Source: Isotricha intestinalis (Eukaryota; Ciliophora; Litostomatea; Vestibuliferida; Isotrichidae). Taken from it: a stretch of DNA of 22,464 nt. Below the pieces are notes generated by a model. That model was not told where the DNA came from and made no database searches. It saw only the letters and a program-made list of their open reading frames with translations. Both the position numbers and the translations under genes were made by a program. This document shows positions 9,595-19,678 of the stretch, one piece after another. The stretch spans positions 1 through 22,464 of the forward strand of contig JAJJLU010003964.1 in assembly GCA_023807065.1 (NCBI GenBank). Direction: 5' to 3'. Every line of letters starts with the position of its first letter. Position 1 is the first letter of the stretch.

Positions 9595-12500
9595 TTAAGT
9601 ATCTAAAAAAGAATGTATTTGAATATTATCATTATTATTATCACTTAATTTTCTTCTTTTAGAATTACTTATTTCAATATCTCTTGATATATCTCTTTCA
9701 CTTTCATAACTTTCATAATCACTTTCATTAAAATTCTGAGAAGAATTATTTTCAGAATTTATATGATCTGAAGTTCTAAGTTTTAAAACTACATCACCAT
9801 CATTGTTATTATTCATATTATTTATATTTTCTTCATTATACATAATTTCATTATTAATCTTCCCATTTTCTTGTAACAATCCAGATAAATTTTCTAAACT
9901 ATCATTTTCATTATTATCATTATTACTCTTATCTTTTTGTCTATTATCAATAGAAGATAATTTACTTATAGTTTTATCTCTGTTTAAATCATTAGATTTA
10001 TATTCATTTTCATTTATTCTTCCATTACTTTTTAAACTATTCAAAGAATGTTTTTTCAATAAATTATTGCTATTATATATTTCAGATTCTTTTAATTTTT
10101 TTATTTCTTTATCTCTTTTTTCAATTTCAAAAAGAAGTTTCTCATTCTTTTCGGCAGCATCTTTAAATTTAGAATGATTTTTTAAATTTTTTTGTTGTTC
10201 ATCTTCTGCAATTTGCTTTAAAACTTTTGTTTTAAGTGTTTCATCATTTAATTTTTTTTTCATTAATTCAATTTCTCCATCTTTTTCAGTTAATTTTCTT
10301 TTTAATTCTGATAAAGAATCATTCATTTCTATTGGATTATCTTCTTTTGAATTATTTAAATTAATATTTTTTGAATTATTTAAATCTTTTTTTAAAGATT
10401 TAATTGTTTCTGCAAATTTCTTTTTTTCTTTTTCAACTTTTGTTATTTCTGTTAATAAAGCAGTATTTTTATTTTTAGCATCATCAAATCTTTCTTTAAA
10501 TTCTTTAATTTGTTTTTTTTGTTGTTCTGCAATTTCTTTTAAAGTTTCAGTTTTCATTTTTTCATCATTTAATTTTTCTGTTAATGATTTTATTTCTTTT
10601 GCAACTTCTTTATTATTTTTATTAATTGAAATATTACTTATATTATTTTCTTTTTCATTATATAATTTTTCTTCTTGTTTTTTTATTTCTTTTTCTTTTT
10701 CTTTTAATTTTTCTTTTAAATTTTTAATTTCTTCTTCTTTATCATTAATCATTTGTTCTTTCTTTTCAATTCTATTATTTAAATTATCTATTGTTTTTTC
10801 TTTTCTTTCAATATCTTTATTTAAACTTTCAATTACATTATCTTTATCATCTAAATTTTTATTTAAATCATCTAATTCTTGATCTTTTTTATCTAATTTT
10901 TTATTTAAATCATCTATTTCATTATATCTATTATCTATATTATTATTTAAATCTTCTAAAAGTTTTTCATTCTCTTTTAATCTTTTTTCATAATCTTTTT
11001 TTATATTATTTAATTCTTTTTCTTTATCATTTTTATCTTTTTTTAATTCACTTAAATCATTTCTATTTTTTTTATTTATTTCCTCTAATTTTTTTTTATA
11101 ATCATTTTCTTTTGTTTTTAATTGTTCTTTTATTTCTTTTAGATTAGATTCTTTTTCATTTAATTTTTTTTTTAATTCTGTATTATTATTATTTATTTTC
11201 TCTTTTTCTTTTATTTCTTTTTCTTTTTCTTCATTTAATTTCTGAATTTGTTCATTTAATAAATTAATTTCATTATTTTTTTGATTTTCAAAATCTTTAA
11301 TTTGATTATTTAAATCCTCAATTTCTTTTTTATTTTTTTCTTCATTATTTTTTATATTATCATTTAATTTATTAACAACTTCTTTATTTTCATTTTTAAT
11401 ATTTTCAATTATATTATTAAGATTTTCTATTTCTTTTAAATTCTTTTCTTCATTTTTTATTTTTTCATTTAAACTTATAATTTCATTGTTTTTATCTTCT
11501 TCTTTTTTTTTATATATATCAATTGTATCTTTTAAATTTTTAATTTCTTGATTTAATTCTTCTTCTTTTTTTGCAAAAATTTCATCTTCTTCTTCTTCTT
11601 TTAAACCAACTTCTTGAATTTTATTTATTTCTTCATTTAATTCAGTATTTTTTTTTTGAATTTCTTTCAATTTTTTATTTAATTCATTATTTTTATTTTT
11701 TTCTTCTTCTGCAATTTGTTTTAAAGATTCAGATTTTAATTTTTCTTCATTTAATTCTTCTGATAATTTATTTATTTCTAATTTATTCTCTTCATTTTCT
11801 TTTTTTAAATTTTCATTTTCATTTTCATAATCATTAATTCTTTGAATCATTTCTTTCTTTTTTTCTTCTGATGGAATTTCTAATTTTAATTTTTCTATAT
11901 TTAATTGTAAATTTTCTATTTCTGTTTTTAAATTTGTATTTTCTTTTGTTATAGTTTCATTTTCGTTTTTAATTGTTTCTTTTTCTTCTATTATTTTCTT
12001 TTTTTCATTTAAAAATATTTCTTTTTCTTTTTCTAAATTTTCTTTATCTTTTAATATTGTGTTTTTTTCATTTTCAAGAAGCAATATTTTATTTTCAAAT
12101 TCAGATATTTTTTTTATTTCTATTTCTTCTTGTTTTTTATTCGTAATTGTATTATTGTTTAATTCTTTATTTGAATTATTTTTTTCATTATTTAACTCTT
12201 CATTTTCTATAGTGTTTTTTTCAGATGTATTTATTTTTTGGTTTTCTTTAATACTTGTTTCTTCTTTATTATCATGATCATTTTTAATTTCTGAATTTTC
12301 TACTTTTATATTACTTTTTTTACTTTCTTCTTTTTGTCCTGTTGAAGGGCTTTTCATTTTTTCAAATATGGCTTTTTTTTCTTGTTCTAATTTTTTAATT
12401 TGTTCTAATAAATCCTTATTGTTTTCTTTACTTTTATTTTTAATATTATTGTTTTCTTTCATATCATTATTTCCTAACTTTGATTTTAGTTCTTCTATTT

Positions 12501-14286
12501 CTTTTTTTAACTTTTCATTTTCTGAATTTAAATTTTTTATTTTCATTTCTTCAATATTATTATTATTATTTTTTTTATCATAAATTAAATCACTACTACT
12601 TTTATTATGTTTTTTAATCATTACATTTTCTTTTTGTTTTTCTTTTTGAATATTTTCTAATTTTTGTTTTAATTCATTATTATCTTTTGTTAGAGCATTA
12701 ATTTGAGAAGTAAAATGTTTTGAATTCTCTATATTTTTTCCTTCAATTTCTAATTTTTCTTTTTCTAATAATGTTATTTTTTCATTTAATGTTATTTTTT
12801 CTTGATTAATTATATTATTATTTTCAATAAATGATTTATTATCTATTTCTAATTTATTTATTTTTTCTATTAATTCTTTCATTTTATTTTCATTTTCTTC
12901 TAATTTTTTTTTTTCTTCTTCTCCTAAAAGTGCTATCTCTTTTTCATAATTTTTTATTTTTTCTTCTAATCCTTCTTTATTCTTTAATTCTTCTTCTAAT
13001 TTATTTTTTATTTCTATCATTTCTTTAGTTTCTAATTTATCTAATTTTTCTTCATCATTTTTATCTATTTTATCTTTATTTTCTTTTTGTAATTCTTCAT
13101 ATTTTTTATTTGTTTCATTTAATTGATTTTGATATTCAGAATTTTTTTTTAATATATCTTCATATTTTATATCTAATTCTTCTTTTTCTTTTTTTAATTC
13201 TTCATATTTATTATTTTGAATTAAGTCATTTATTTTTTGATTTAATTCTTCAATTTCTTTTTCTTTTATTTGTACTATTTCATTTAAACTATTTATTTTA
13301 TTATCTTTTTCCTTAATTTCTTCTTTGAATTCATCTATTTTTTTTTTCTCAAATAAATTATTTTTCATTTGACTTTTTAAATTATTATGTTTTTTTTCAT
13401 GATCATTATAAATCTTTTCTAAATCAGAATAATCAGAAAATAGTTTAGTATATTTTTCTTTGTTTTTGTTATTTTCATTCTTTATATTTTTATTTTCAAA
13501 TTCTAAATTTTGAATTTTTATTTTATATTTATTTACAATGGTTTCCTTTTCTTCAATTTGATTTTTTAATTTTTTATTTTCATCATCAACACTTTTATAT
13601 AATTCTAATTCATTTTTTAATTTATTTATTAATTCATGATTTTTATTATTATTTTCTATTCCTTCCATAAAAAGTGATCTTGCAGTATTTTTAGTATTAC
13701 TTAATATACTTATATTAGGGTTTGCTCCATAAATTCTTGCCAAATTATTTTGCTTATTTTCTTTTAATTTATTTAATTTCTTTTTTATTGAATTTTTTCC
13801 TTTACTATTATTATTTGGAATAGTCAAATTATTTTTATCTTTAAATTTTCTTGATAAATCCTCAATCTGAAATAATAATTTATTATTATCTTGAATCAAT
13901 TGACTCATTTCTTTGTTTTTTTTTAAATAATTATTTTCTAAAATTTTATAATTTTCAACATCTTTATCATTTCTCATTTTATTTAGTTCAGTATTTAGAT
14001 CATTCACTTGTTTTTTTAAATTATTTATATATTTTGATTGAGTTCTACTTATATCATAATCATTAAAATTATTTACAGGAGGTAATTCATTTGGATCTTT
14101 CTTGTTAATATTTAATAATTCGTCAATTGATTTCATATTTTTTTGAATGTCTTTTTCGTTTTTAGATTTTTTAGGATTCATAGTATGAAAATTTGATATT
14201 TGATTTTCCATTGTTATTTCATTTTCTAAATCATTTTCTAAATCATTTAAATCATAATTATTATATTTATTTTTATTTGAAGACAT
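9595..14286 (-). CDS. Giant coiled-coil protein, 1563 aa
   Basis: Long, Lys/Glu/Asn-rich heptads run almost continuously from about residue 85 to 1400. A polar N-terminal segment and an acidic, Asn/Ser-rich C-terminal tail containing a KRRK cluster (about 1543-1546, possibly nuclear-localising) flank them. Two kinds of internal repeat are visible: a roughly 50-residue block seen three times with the core LK-x-x-x-LK-(Q/E)-IAE (near 854, 1248 and 1355), and five tandem 14-residue units at 1117-1186. Sequence between 170 and 215 (including LARIYGANPNISIL) is not coiled and may be a binding patch. No motor, GTPase or membrane segment is visible, so the call stays structural: a cytoskeletal, centrosomal or Golgin-like scaffold. 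The ATG at 14286 is the only early start, and the gene ends with TAA. Several hydrophobic ORFs on the other strand are shadows of its Lys/Glu codons. Confidence 0.85.
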   Translation of the reverse strand: MSSNKNKYNNYDLNDLENDLENEITMENQISNFHTMNPKKSKNEKDIQKNMKSIDELLNINKKDPNELPPVNNFNDYDISRTQSKYINNLKKQVNDLNTELNKMRNDKDVENYKILENNYLKKNKEMSQLIQDNNKLLFQIEDLSRKFKDKNNLTIPNNNSKGKNSIKKKLNKLKENKQNNLARIYGANPNISILSNTKNTARSLFMEGIENNNKNHELINKLKNELELYKSVDDENKKLKNQIEEKETIVNKYKIKIQNLEFENKNIKNENNKNKEKYTKLFSDYSDLEKIYNDHEKKHNNLKSQMKNNLFEKKKIDEFKEEIKEKDNKINSLNEIVQIKEKEIEELNQKINDLIQNNKYEELKKEKEELDIKYEDILKKNSEYQNQLNETNKKYEELQKENKDKIDKNDEEKLDKLETKEMIEIKNKLEEELKNKEGLEEKIKNYEKEIALLGEEEKKKLEENENKMKELIEKINKLEIDNKSFIENNNIINQEKITLNEKITLLEKEKLEIEGKNIENSKHFTSQINALTKDNNELKQKLENIQKEKQKENVMIKKHNKSSSDLIYDKKNNNNNIEEMKIKNLNSENEKLKKEIEELKSKLGNNDMKENNNIKNKSKENNKDLLEQIKKLEQEKKAIFEKMKSPSTGQKEESKKSNIKVENSEIKNDHDNKEETSIKENQKINTSEKNTIENEELNNEKNNSNKELNNNTITNKKQEEIEIKKISEFENKILLLENEKNTILKDKENLEKEKEIFLNEKKKIIEEKETIKNENETITKENTNLKTEIENLQLNIEKLKLEIPSEEKKKEMIQRINDYENENENLKKENEENKLEINKLSEELNEEKLKSESLKQIAEEEKNKNNELNKKLKEIQKKNTELNEEINKIQEVGLKEEEEDEIFAKKEEELNQEIKNLKDTIDIYKKKEEDKNNEIISLNEKIKNEEKNLKEIENLNNIIENIKNENKEVVNKLNDNIKNNEEKNKKEIEDLNNQIKDFENQKNNEINLLNEQIQKLNEEKEKEIKEKEKINNNNTELKKKLNEKESNLKEIKEQLKTKENDYKKKLEEINKKNRNDLSELKKDKNDKEKELNNIKKDYEKRLKENEKLLEDLNNNIDNRYNEIDDLNKKLDKKDQELDDLNKNLDDKDNVIESLNKDIERKEKTIDNLNNRIEKKEQMINDKEEEIKNLKEKLKEKEKEIKKQEEKLYNEKENNISNISINKNNKEVAKEIKSLTEKLNDEKMKTETLKEIAEQQKKQIKEFKERFDDAKNKNTALLTEITKVEKEKKKFAETIKSLKKDLNNSKNINLNNSKEDNPIEMNDSLSELKRKLTEKDGEIELMKKKLNDETLKTKVLKQIAEDEQQKNLKNHSKFKDAAEKNEKLLFEIEKRDKEIKKLKESEIYNSNNLLKKHSLNSLKSNGRINENEYKSNDLNRDKTISKLSSIDNRQKDKSNNDNNENDSLENLSGLLQENGKINNEIMYNEENINNMNNNNDGDVVLKLRTSDHINSENNSSQNFNESDYESYESERDISRDIEISNSKRRKLSDNNNDNIQIHSFLDT
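10729..10938 (-). repeat. Five tandem 42-bp (14-residue) coiled-coil units
   Basis: In-frame units read IDNRYNEIDDLNKK, LDKKDQELDDLNKN, LDDKDNVIESLNKD, IERKEKTIDNLNNR and IEKKEQMINDKEEE. Each is exactly two heptads, with hydrophobic residues at positions 1, 8 and 11. The regular length suggests growth by tandem duplication inside the giant coiled-coil gene. Confidence 0.75.
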
Positions 14287-14849
14287 TTTTTTATTTGATT
14301 TTTATTTTTATTTGTTAAAATAAGCAAAAAACAATTCAATAAAGTTCTTTTAAAATAAAAAAAATAAAAAAGAAAAAAATATATTTATCAACAAATAACA
14401 TTTATTTTCGGAAACTCTTAAATAACTCTGTAAATTTATTAAATATTATTTTTTTTATAATGGACATTATTATGTATAATGGGAAACCAAATATTTTTCT
14501 TTTCAATTTATTCCAAAAAAAATCAATTTTCTTATTGGAATTTCTTATATTAAAAATATTAATTTAAAAAGAAAAAATAAAAATTAAATATCAATAGATT
14601 ATAATAATGATTTAAAGAAGAGGAATAATTATTAAAAATGAGAAATTATATTATATCTTTGGATTTGGCGGATTTTCATCGAATACAATATTAAATCAAT
14701 TTTTATTATTTTGTTCAAATTAACTCTCTCTTTCTAGATATTTTAAAGTAATATTGTTTATAGAATTAGATTTATGAATAATATTAATATTTTAATTAAT
14801 CAATTTTTTAACATAACAAATTTTTTATATAAAATATAATATAAAAAAT
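14287..14849. other. Divergent intergenic region between two coiled-coil genes
   Basis: This is the only head-to-head spacer in the window (563 bp), so it should hold the start regions of both the leftward 1563-aa and the rightward 736-aa genes. It is A/T-rich with no motif I recognise. Around 14640-14700 a less AT-rich patch (ttggatttggcggattttca) is open in two + frames for about 20 codons each, reading FGFGGFSSNTIL in one; it may be a small gene relic. A short imperfect inverted repeat, attcca...tggaat, lies near 14510-14541. Confidence 0.45.
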
Positions 14850-17061
14850 ATGGATAATAAACAAACAGAACAAAATGAAAATTTCCAGTCAACAGCAATA
14901 AGAAATGAATTAAAACAATTTGAAAGAATGAAGAAAAAAAATGAAATGGATTTATTAAATACAGTAGAATATGAATTACAAAGGAAAATAATGCAAAAAG
15001 AAGCAGAATTAAAAATAAAAAAGCAAAATTTAAAATTGGAAAATTTTAAAAAAGAAGTTGAAGCTAAACATAAAATTGAAAATTTAAAACAAGAACAAAG
15101 AGAAATGTTAAAAAGACAAAAATTAGAAGAAGAAGAAGAACAAAGAAAAAAAGCAGATTTAGAAAAATATATGAAAGAACAAGAAAGAGCAAAAAAAGAA
15201 ATGTTAAAAGAAAAAGAAAGATTAAAAGAAAATATAAGAAAACATGAAGAACAAGAAAGAAAGAAAAAAGAATTTGAAGAAAAAGTAGAAAAAATGAATA
15301 ATGAATATCAACAAAAAATATATGAAAAAATGAGATATATGGAAGAAAGAGAAAAAAAAAGACAAAAAGAATTAGAAATAAAAAGACAAAAAGATCTTGA
15401 AGAACATAATGAATTAATGAGGAAAAAAAAAGAACAAATTGAAAGAAATATGAGAAATCTAGATAAAAATTTAGAAGAAATCAGAGAAAAATTTGAAACT
15501 AAACAAAAATATGAAGAAGATAAAAAAAGAAGATTAGATAAAGAAAAAGATGAAGAAATGAAAAAAAGAGCAGAAGAAGCAAAAAACAGATTAGAAAAGA
15601 CTAAAATTAGTTTTAGAAAAAGATAAAGAAATTCAACAAAAAAAATTAGATGATTATAATTTAAAACAATATGAAATTTCTGTTAGACAAAAAGAAATTG
15701 ATAAAATTAATCAAAAAAAAGAAGAAGAAAGAATTAAAAAAAATGAAGAAAGAGCAGAACATATTAGAGATATTATTAAAAAAAATGAAGAAATTTTAAA
15801 TAATAAAAAAAAAGAAACAATGGATAAAATAAAAGAAAGAGAAAAAATTGCTAATGATGTAATGGAAAAGAAAATTATGGAAAATCAAGAAAAAATAGAA
15901 GAAAATTATAAAAAATATTTAGATAAACAAAAATATATGAAACAATTAGAAAAAAATAAAGATTTAAAAAGAGAAAAAGCAATGAAAGAAATTGAAGATA
16001 AAAATGAAAAAATTGAAAAGTTCAAAGAAGAACAACAATTAATTTCAGAAAGAAAAAAACAAGTTAGAGATGAGATTATAAGAAAAAAAGAAGAATATGA
16101 TTATAAATTTCAAAAAATGTTTCATAGGAAAAATATTGATGATAAAATGATAAGAAATATTCAAAATATGTTTCCTGGAAATACAAGAATAAATATTTTA
16201 TTAAATAGATTACAAGAATTAGAAGAAGAAGAGCAAAACGAAATTATTAAAGCTGAACAAAAAGGAAAAGAAATTGATGATAATTTAAAAAAATCTCAAA
16301 ATGAATTTAAACATACTTTTAGTGCTAGTAATAGAACTACAAGAAGTAATTATAATAAAAATATGCCTTCAAAACTAAATGAGAATAACAATAACAATAT
16401 TAAAATTATAAACAGAAAAGAAGTAAATAATAATGAAAAAATTATTGAAACAGATGATAATAATATTTCTGAAGAAGGTAATACTAATCCAATTAAAAAT
16501 AATAATACTAATAAGAATTTTACTTTTGGTATTAAAAAAGAAGAAAAAAAAAGTTTTTCTGATGAAAAAAAAAAGGATTTTAAAAGACCAAAAACTACAA
16601 AAAATAGATTACCAATTGGAAATGATGACTTAAAAAAATCTAGTAAAAAAAAAAATAATCAAAGAAGTAATTTTAATACTGGTAGTTCAAATAACAATAA
16701 TAATAATAATAACAGAAATAATAATAGGAATAAAAATTATAGTCAAACTTCCAGAGCTGTGAATAATAAAAGAATAAATAATACTTATGATGATTATAAT
16801 AATGAGAAGAAAATAGAAAAACAATTAAATGAATATAAAGTTGAATTATCTAATCAATTACTTCAATTTATTACTGAAGAAAAAAAGAAAGAAGCTGAAA
16901 GAATTGATTATTATAATAATTCAACAGATCCTAATTTAAAAGCTAATTTAATGAAAATATTAGGAGAAGAAAGAACAAAATCAGCAAATTTAATTTTACA
17001 AATGAATGAAGAAATGGCACAAAAATATAAAGAATATGAGAAATCTCTTAGAAAATATTAA
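14850..17061 (+). CDS. ER/K-rich helical coiled-coil protein, about 736 aa, requiring a +1 frame change
   Basis: The first frame (14850-15623, 258 codons) is an almost pure Glu/Lys/Arg helix (for example KKEFEEKVEKMNNEYQQKIY). It runs into TAA at 15624-15626. The same kind of helix continues at once in the +1 frame (KEIQQKKLDDYNLKQYEI) and on to 17058, well upstream of that frame's first ATG at 15820, so two separate genes are unlikely. The second part has a helical stretch, a less charged block with FQKMFHRKN and NMFPGNTRINILLNRLQELE, an Asn/Lys-rich linker with an Asn run near 16690-16730, and a C-terminal helical block (LKANLMKILGEERTKSANLI). The shape suggests a single-alpha-helix or microtubule-associated scaffold; no known family is named with confidence. 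It ends with TAA. A single-base sequencing error would explain the break equally well. Confidence 0.75.
15595..15626 (+). other. Frame-change window, TAA preceded by AGA
   Basis: The +1 frame has a stop (TAG) at 15592-15594 and the starting frame stops at 15624-15626, so the shift must occur between them. Reading AGA (T) AAA GAA ATT at the stop gives a smooth continuation. A spurious A in actaaaatta (15600-15609) would do so too, giving EKTKLVLEKDKEI. The slippery codon is AGA rather than AAA, so it is a poorer match to known +1 sites than the 9394-9399 site. Confidence 0.5.
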
Positions 17062-17234
17062 AAATGAATTATTTTATTTAATATTTTTAATCATTATCTT
17101 TAAAAAAAATATAGTTTTATAAATTTAAAAATAATATAATGTTGAAAACATATTTTAATTATAAATAAATATCAAAATTATTATTTATGAAATATAATTA
17201 ACGAATAAAAATAAAAAACAAAATAAAAAATAAA

Positions 17235-19523
17235 ATGGACAATAAAAATTCTTCAGAAATTAATACAATAAAAAATGAAACAATAAGTAAATTAAAAGAT
17301 AATAATGAAATAATAAATAATGTAAATAATGATAATTCATTAGATGAAGAAATTTTAAAAAATGAAGATATTAAAAAAACTGAATCAAATTCCTCAAAAT
17401 ATGAAAAAGCATTTGATGAAAACAATTCATCATCATCATCAAAAGATGTTAGAATAAAAAATAAATCTTCAATTTCAAAAAATGATTTTGAAAATGATAA
17501 ATTTATTTCAAAACAAAACTCTCAAAATTTCGCAAAAGAAGATTTCATAAAACCAAAAGATTGGAATTATACAAATGATATAAATATATTTGAATTAGAA
17601 CAGAAATATCAAGAAATTCAAAATTCAATTGATTTATCAGAATATAATTCTTTACAAACTTCAATTAAAAAATGTAATTTAGATTATATTTTTAAAAATG
17701 ATAATTTAACATACAATGTTGGTCCAATAAGTACACTTGAAAGTTTAGTTGAATCAAACTTTGTTTATGATGTTACTAGAAAAGAAGATATGTATATTCA
17801 TATTTTAATGCTTGAAAAATATCTTTATAGATGGAGATTAATTAATGGAGATGGTAATTGTTTTTATAGAGCAATTATTTTTTCTTTTTTAGAAAATATT
17901 ATTATTACAAATAATATTTTATTATTCAGAGAATTCTTAATTTTATTTAAAGAAAAAATTAATGTAAATAATAAAAATATTTCTTCTAAACCTTATATTA
18001 AAAATTATGTACAAAAAATTGATAAAACATTAATCATTCAAATTTTATTTCATTTATGTGAATGTATGGATAATAAAGCAGGAAATGTTTATGAAATTTT
18101 AGTTAAATCTTTTAATTTTTGTCCTCCTTTTGATTTAGGAATGATTTATTTTACTAGATATTTAATTTATGAATTTATTTTAGAAAATGCTGATAAAGTT
18201 TATAATCCTGATTTTGCTTTAAAAATTGGGAATTTATTACCTGATGAATTTATTACTCCAAAAGGAGATTTTTTATATGAACAATTTTTTGAACAACAAT
18301 TACTTAAAATGAATACAGATGCTGAAAAAATTATTATATATTTAACTCCTTTTGTTTTAAAAATAGATTTAAATATCATTATGTATAATTTTGAAAGTGG
18401 TGAAACTGTCACTCCAAAATTATTTAAATGTGGATTAGAAAATAAAATATCAATTGATGTTTTATTTCGAGTAACTCATTATGATATTTTATATAATGAA
18501 AAATATTATGATACTTATAAAAATTATTTTGACAGATACGCATACAAAAGTATAATTTTAAAAGTAATTAATCTAAAAGAATTAAACCAATTAAGAAATA
18601 TTAATACAGACTCAGACGCAAAAAAAACATATAATAATAATATAAATAAAAATATTAATGATAATGTATTAAATATTAATGATTATAATCCAAATCAAAA
18701 TTATGATAATATGGTTCTTAATGTTTGTGTCTCTTGTGGTAATAATTATTATAAGCAAAATCCTTTTTATTTATGTACAAAATGCATAACAAATGAACTA
18801 GAAAATCATATTTTATTAATATATCTTGATTATTTAGTTAAAATAACAAATTTAAATCTAAAGAATCATTTAAATATTTTACTTACTTTTGAAAATTTTA
18901 TGAATCAAGCCAGTTGTACAATTCAAAATATACGAATGAATTTAATGGAAGTAATTTCTTTATCTGGAAAAAATTTTCATGATTATATAAAATCGATTAA
19001 AAAAAAAATATGTGTTCAATGTCAACAAAATGTAAAATATCCGGAAGGATATTCTTTACCTTGTGGTTGTCATTTATGCTCTGATTTATGTTTTCAAAAA
19101 TATTTTCAATTTTTACTTATTCAAGATTTTGAATTTTTAAAAACGAGTAATAAAAAATTTTCAGTATTTGAATATTGTTTTTGTGGTTATAAATTTCAAT
19201 TTAATGATTATTGTTATTTTTATAAAATTTTTTCCAAAAAAGAATTTCAAAAAACTCTTAAACTTGTTATTATTAATAATTGGAATCAAAAATGTTTGAC
19301 ATGTTTAAGAGAATTTTCAAATCAAATGAAGTTTTATCAATTAGAATTAAAAGATAAACAATTATCTGATATATATGATATTAAAAAATTCAAACATATA
19401 ATATGTCAATATTGTAATAAAAAGGATATAAAAGAAATTGAATGCCAGATTTGTTTATCTATACATAAAGTTGTTAATGTTAAAAAATATTCTGAGGATG
19501 ATGATGATTGCATTATTTTTTAA
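17235..19523 (+). CDS. Otubain-like OTU deubiquitinase with C-terminal zinc-binding/RING-like modules
   Basis: This 762-residue protein would cleave ubiquitin chains and may also act in ubiquitin ligation. Residues 1-110 are polar and disordered. The peptidase C65 (otubain) domain spans about 120-440: the catalytic region GDGNCFYRA gives D206 and C209, and FRVTHYDILY gives H415 followed by the HYDILY phrase typical of otubains. An Asn-rich linker follows (455-495). Then come C498-x2-C501...C514-x2-C517; a RING-like cluster with C593, C596, C610, C612, H613, C615 and C619; C648-x-C650; C687-x2-C690; C724-x2-C727; and C737-x2-C740. The series of paired cysteines suggests several zinc sites, perhaps RING plus IBR-like folds. 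Human otubains lack such a C-terminus. The start ATG is 173 bp after the preceding gene, and the gene ends with TAA. Catalytic residues are complete, so deubiquitinase activity is likely; ligase activity is inferred only. Confidence 0.88.
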   Translation: MDNKNSSEINTIKNETISKLKDNNEIINNVNNDNSLDEEILKNEDIKKTESNSSKYEKAFDENNSSSSSKDVRIKNKSSISKNDFENDKFISKQNSQNFAKEDFIKPKDWNYTNDINIFELEQKYQEIQNSIDLSEYNSLQTSIKKCNLDYIFKNDNLTYNVGPISTLESLVESNFVYDVTRKEDMYIHILMLEKYLYRWRLINGDGNCFYRAIIFSFLENIIITNNILLFREFLILFKEKINVNNKNISSKPYIKNYVQKIDKTLIIQILFHLCECMDNKAGNVYEILVKSFNFCPPFDLGMIYFTRYLIYEFILENADKVYNPDFALKIGNLLPDEFITPKGDFLYEQFFEQQLLKMNTDAEKIIIYLTPFVLKIDLNIIMYNFESGETVTPKLFKCGLENKISIDVLFRVTHYDILYNEKYYDTYKNYFDRYAYKSIILKVINLKELNQLRNINTDSDAKKTYNNNINKNINDNVLNINDYNPNQNYDNMVLNVCVSCGNNYYKQNPFYLCTKCITNELENHILLIYLDYLVKITNLNLKNHLNILLTFENFMNQASCTIQNIRMNLMEVISLSGKNFHDYIKSIKKKICVQCQQNVKYPEGYSLPCGCHLCSDLCFQKYFQFLLIQDFEFLKTSNKKFSVFEYCFCGYKFQFNDYCYFYKIFSKKEFQKTLKLVIINNWNQKCLTCLREFSNQMKFYQLELKDKQLSDIYDIKKFKHIICQYCNKKDIKEIECQICLSIHKVVNVKKYSEDDDDCIIF

Positions 19524-19678
19524 TTATTTTTTTTATTGTCAAAAAAAAAAAATCGATTATTTTTAAAAGCAATAAATAGTAAATACTTATAAGTAAAAAT
19601 TTTAATATTTTTTAATAAAAAGCAAAGTTAATGATAAATTAATAAAAATAATAATAAATTATATAAAATATTAAAAAA

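Noticed and set aside
10791..11147. Long hydrophobic + strand frame opposite the giant coiled-coil gene (and similar ones at 8684-8998, 11571-11837, 12059-12277 and 12831-13316)
   Set aside because: Poly-Leu/Phe frames are the expected complement of Lys/Glu codons (AAA, GAA) and have no independent support.
15609..15616. Tiny GTTTTAG intron in the helical gene
   Set aside because: Seven bases would fix the frame but are far shorter than any known spliceosomal intron.
15820..17061. Separate gene starting at ATG 15820
   Set aside because: The same frame is open and equally protein-like from 15595, so the ATG is internal to the longer helical protein.
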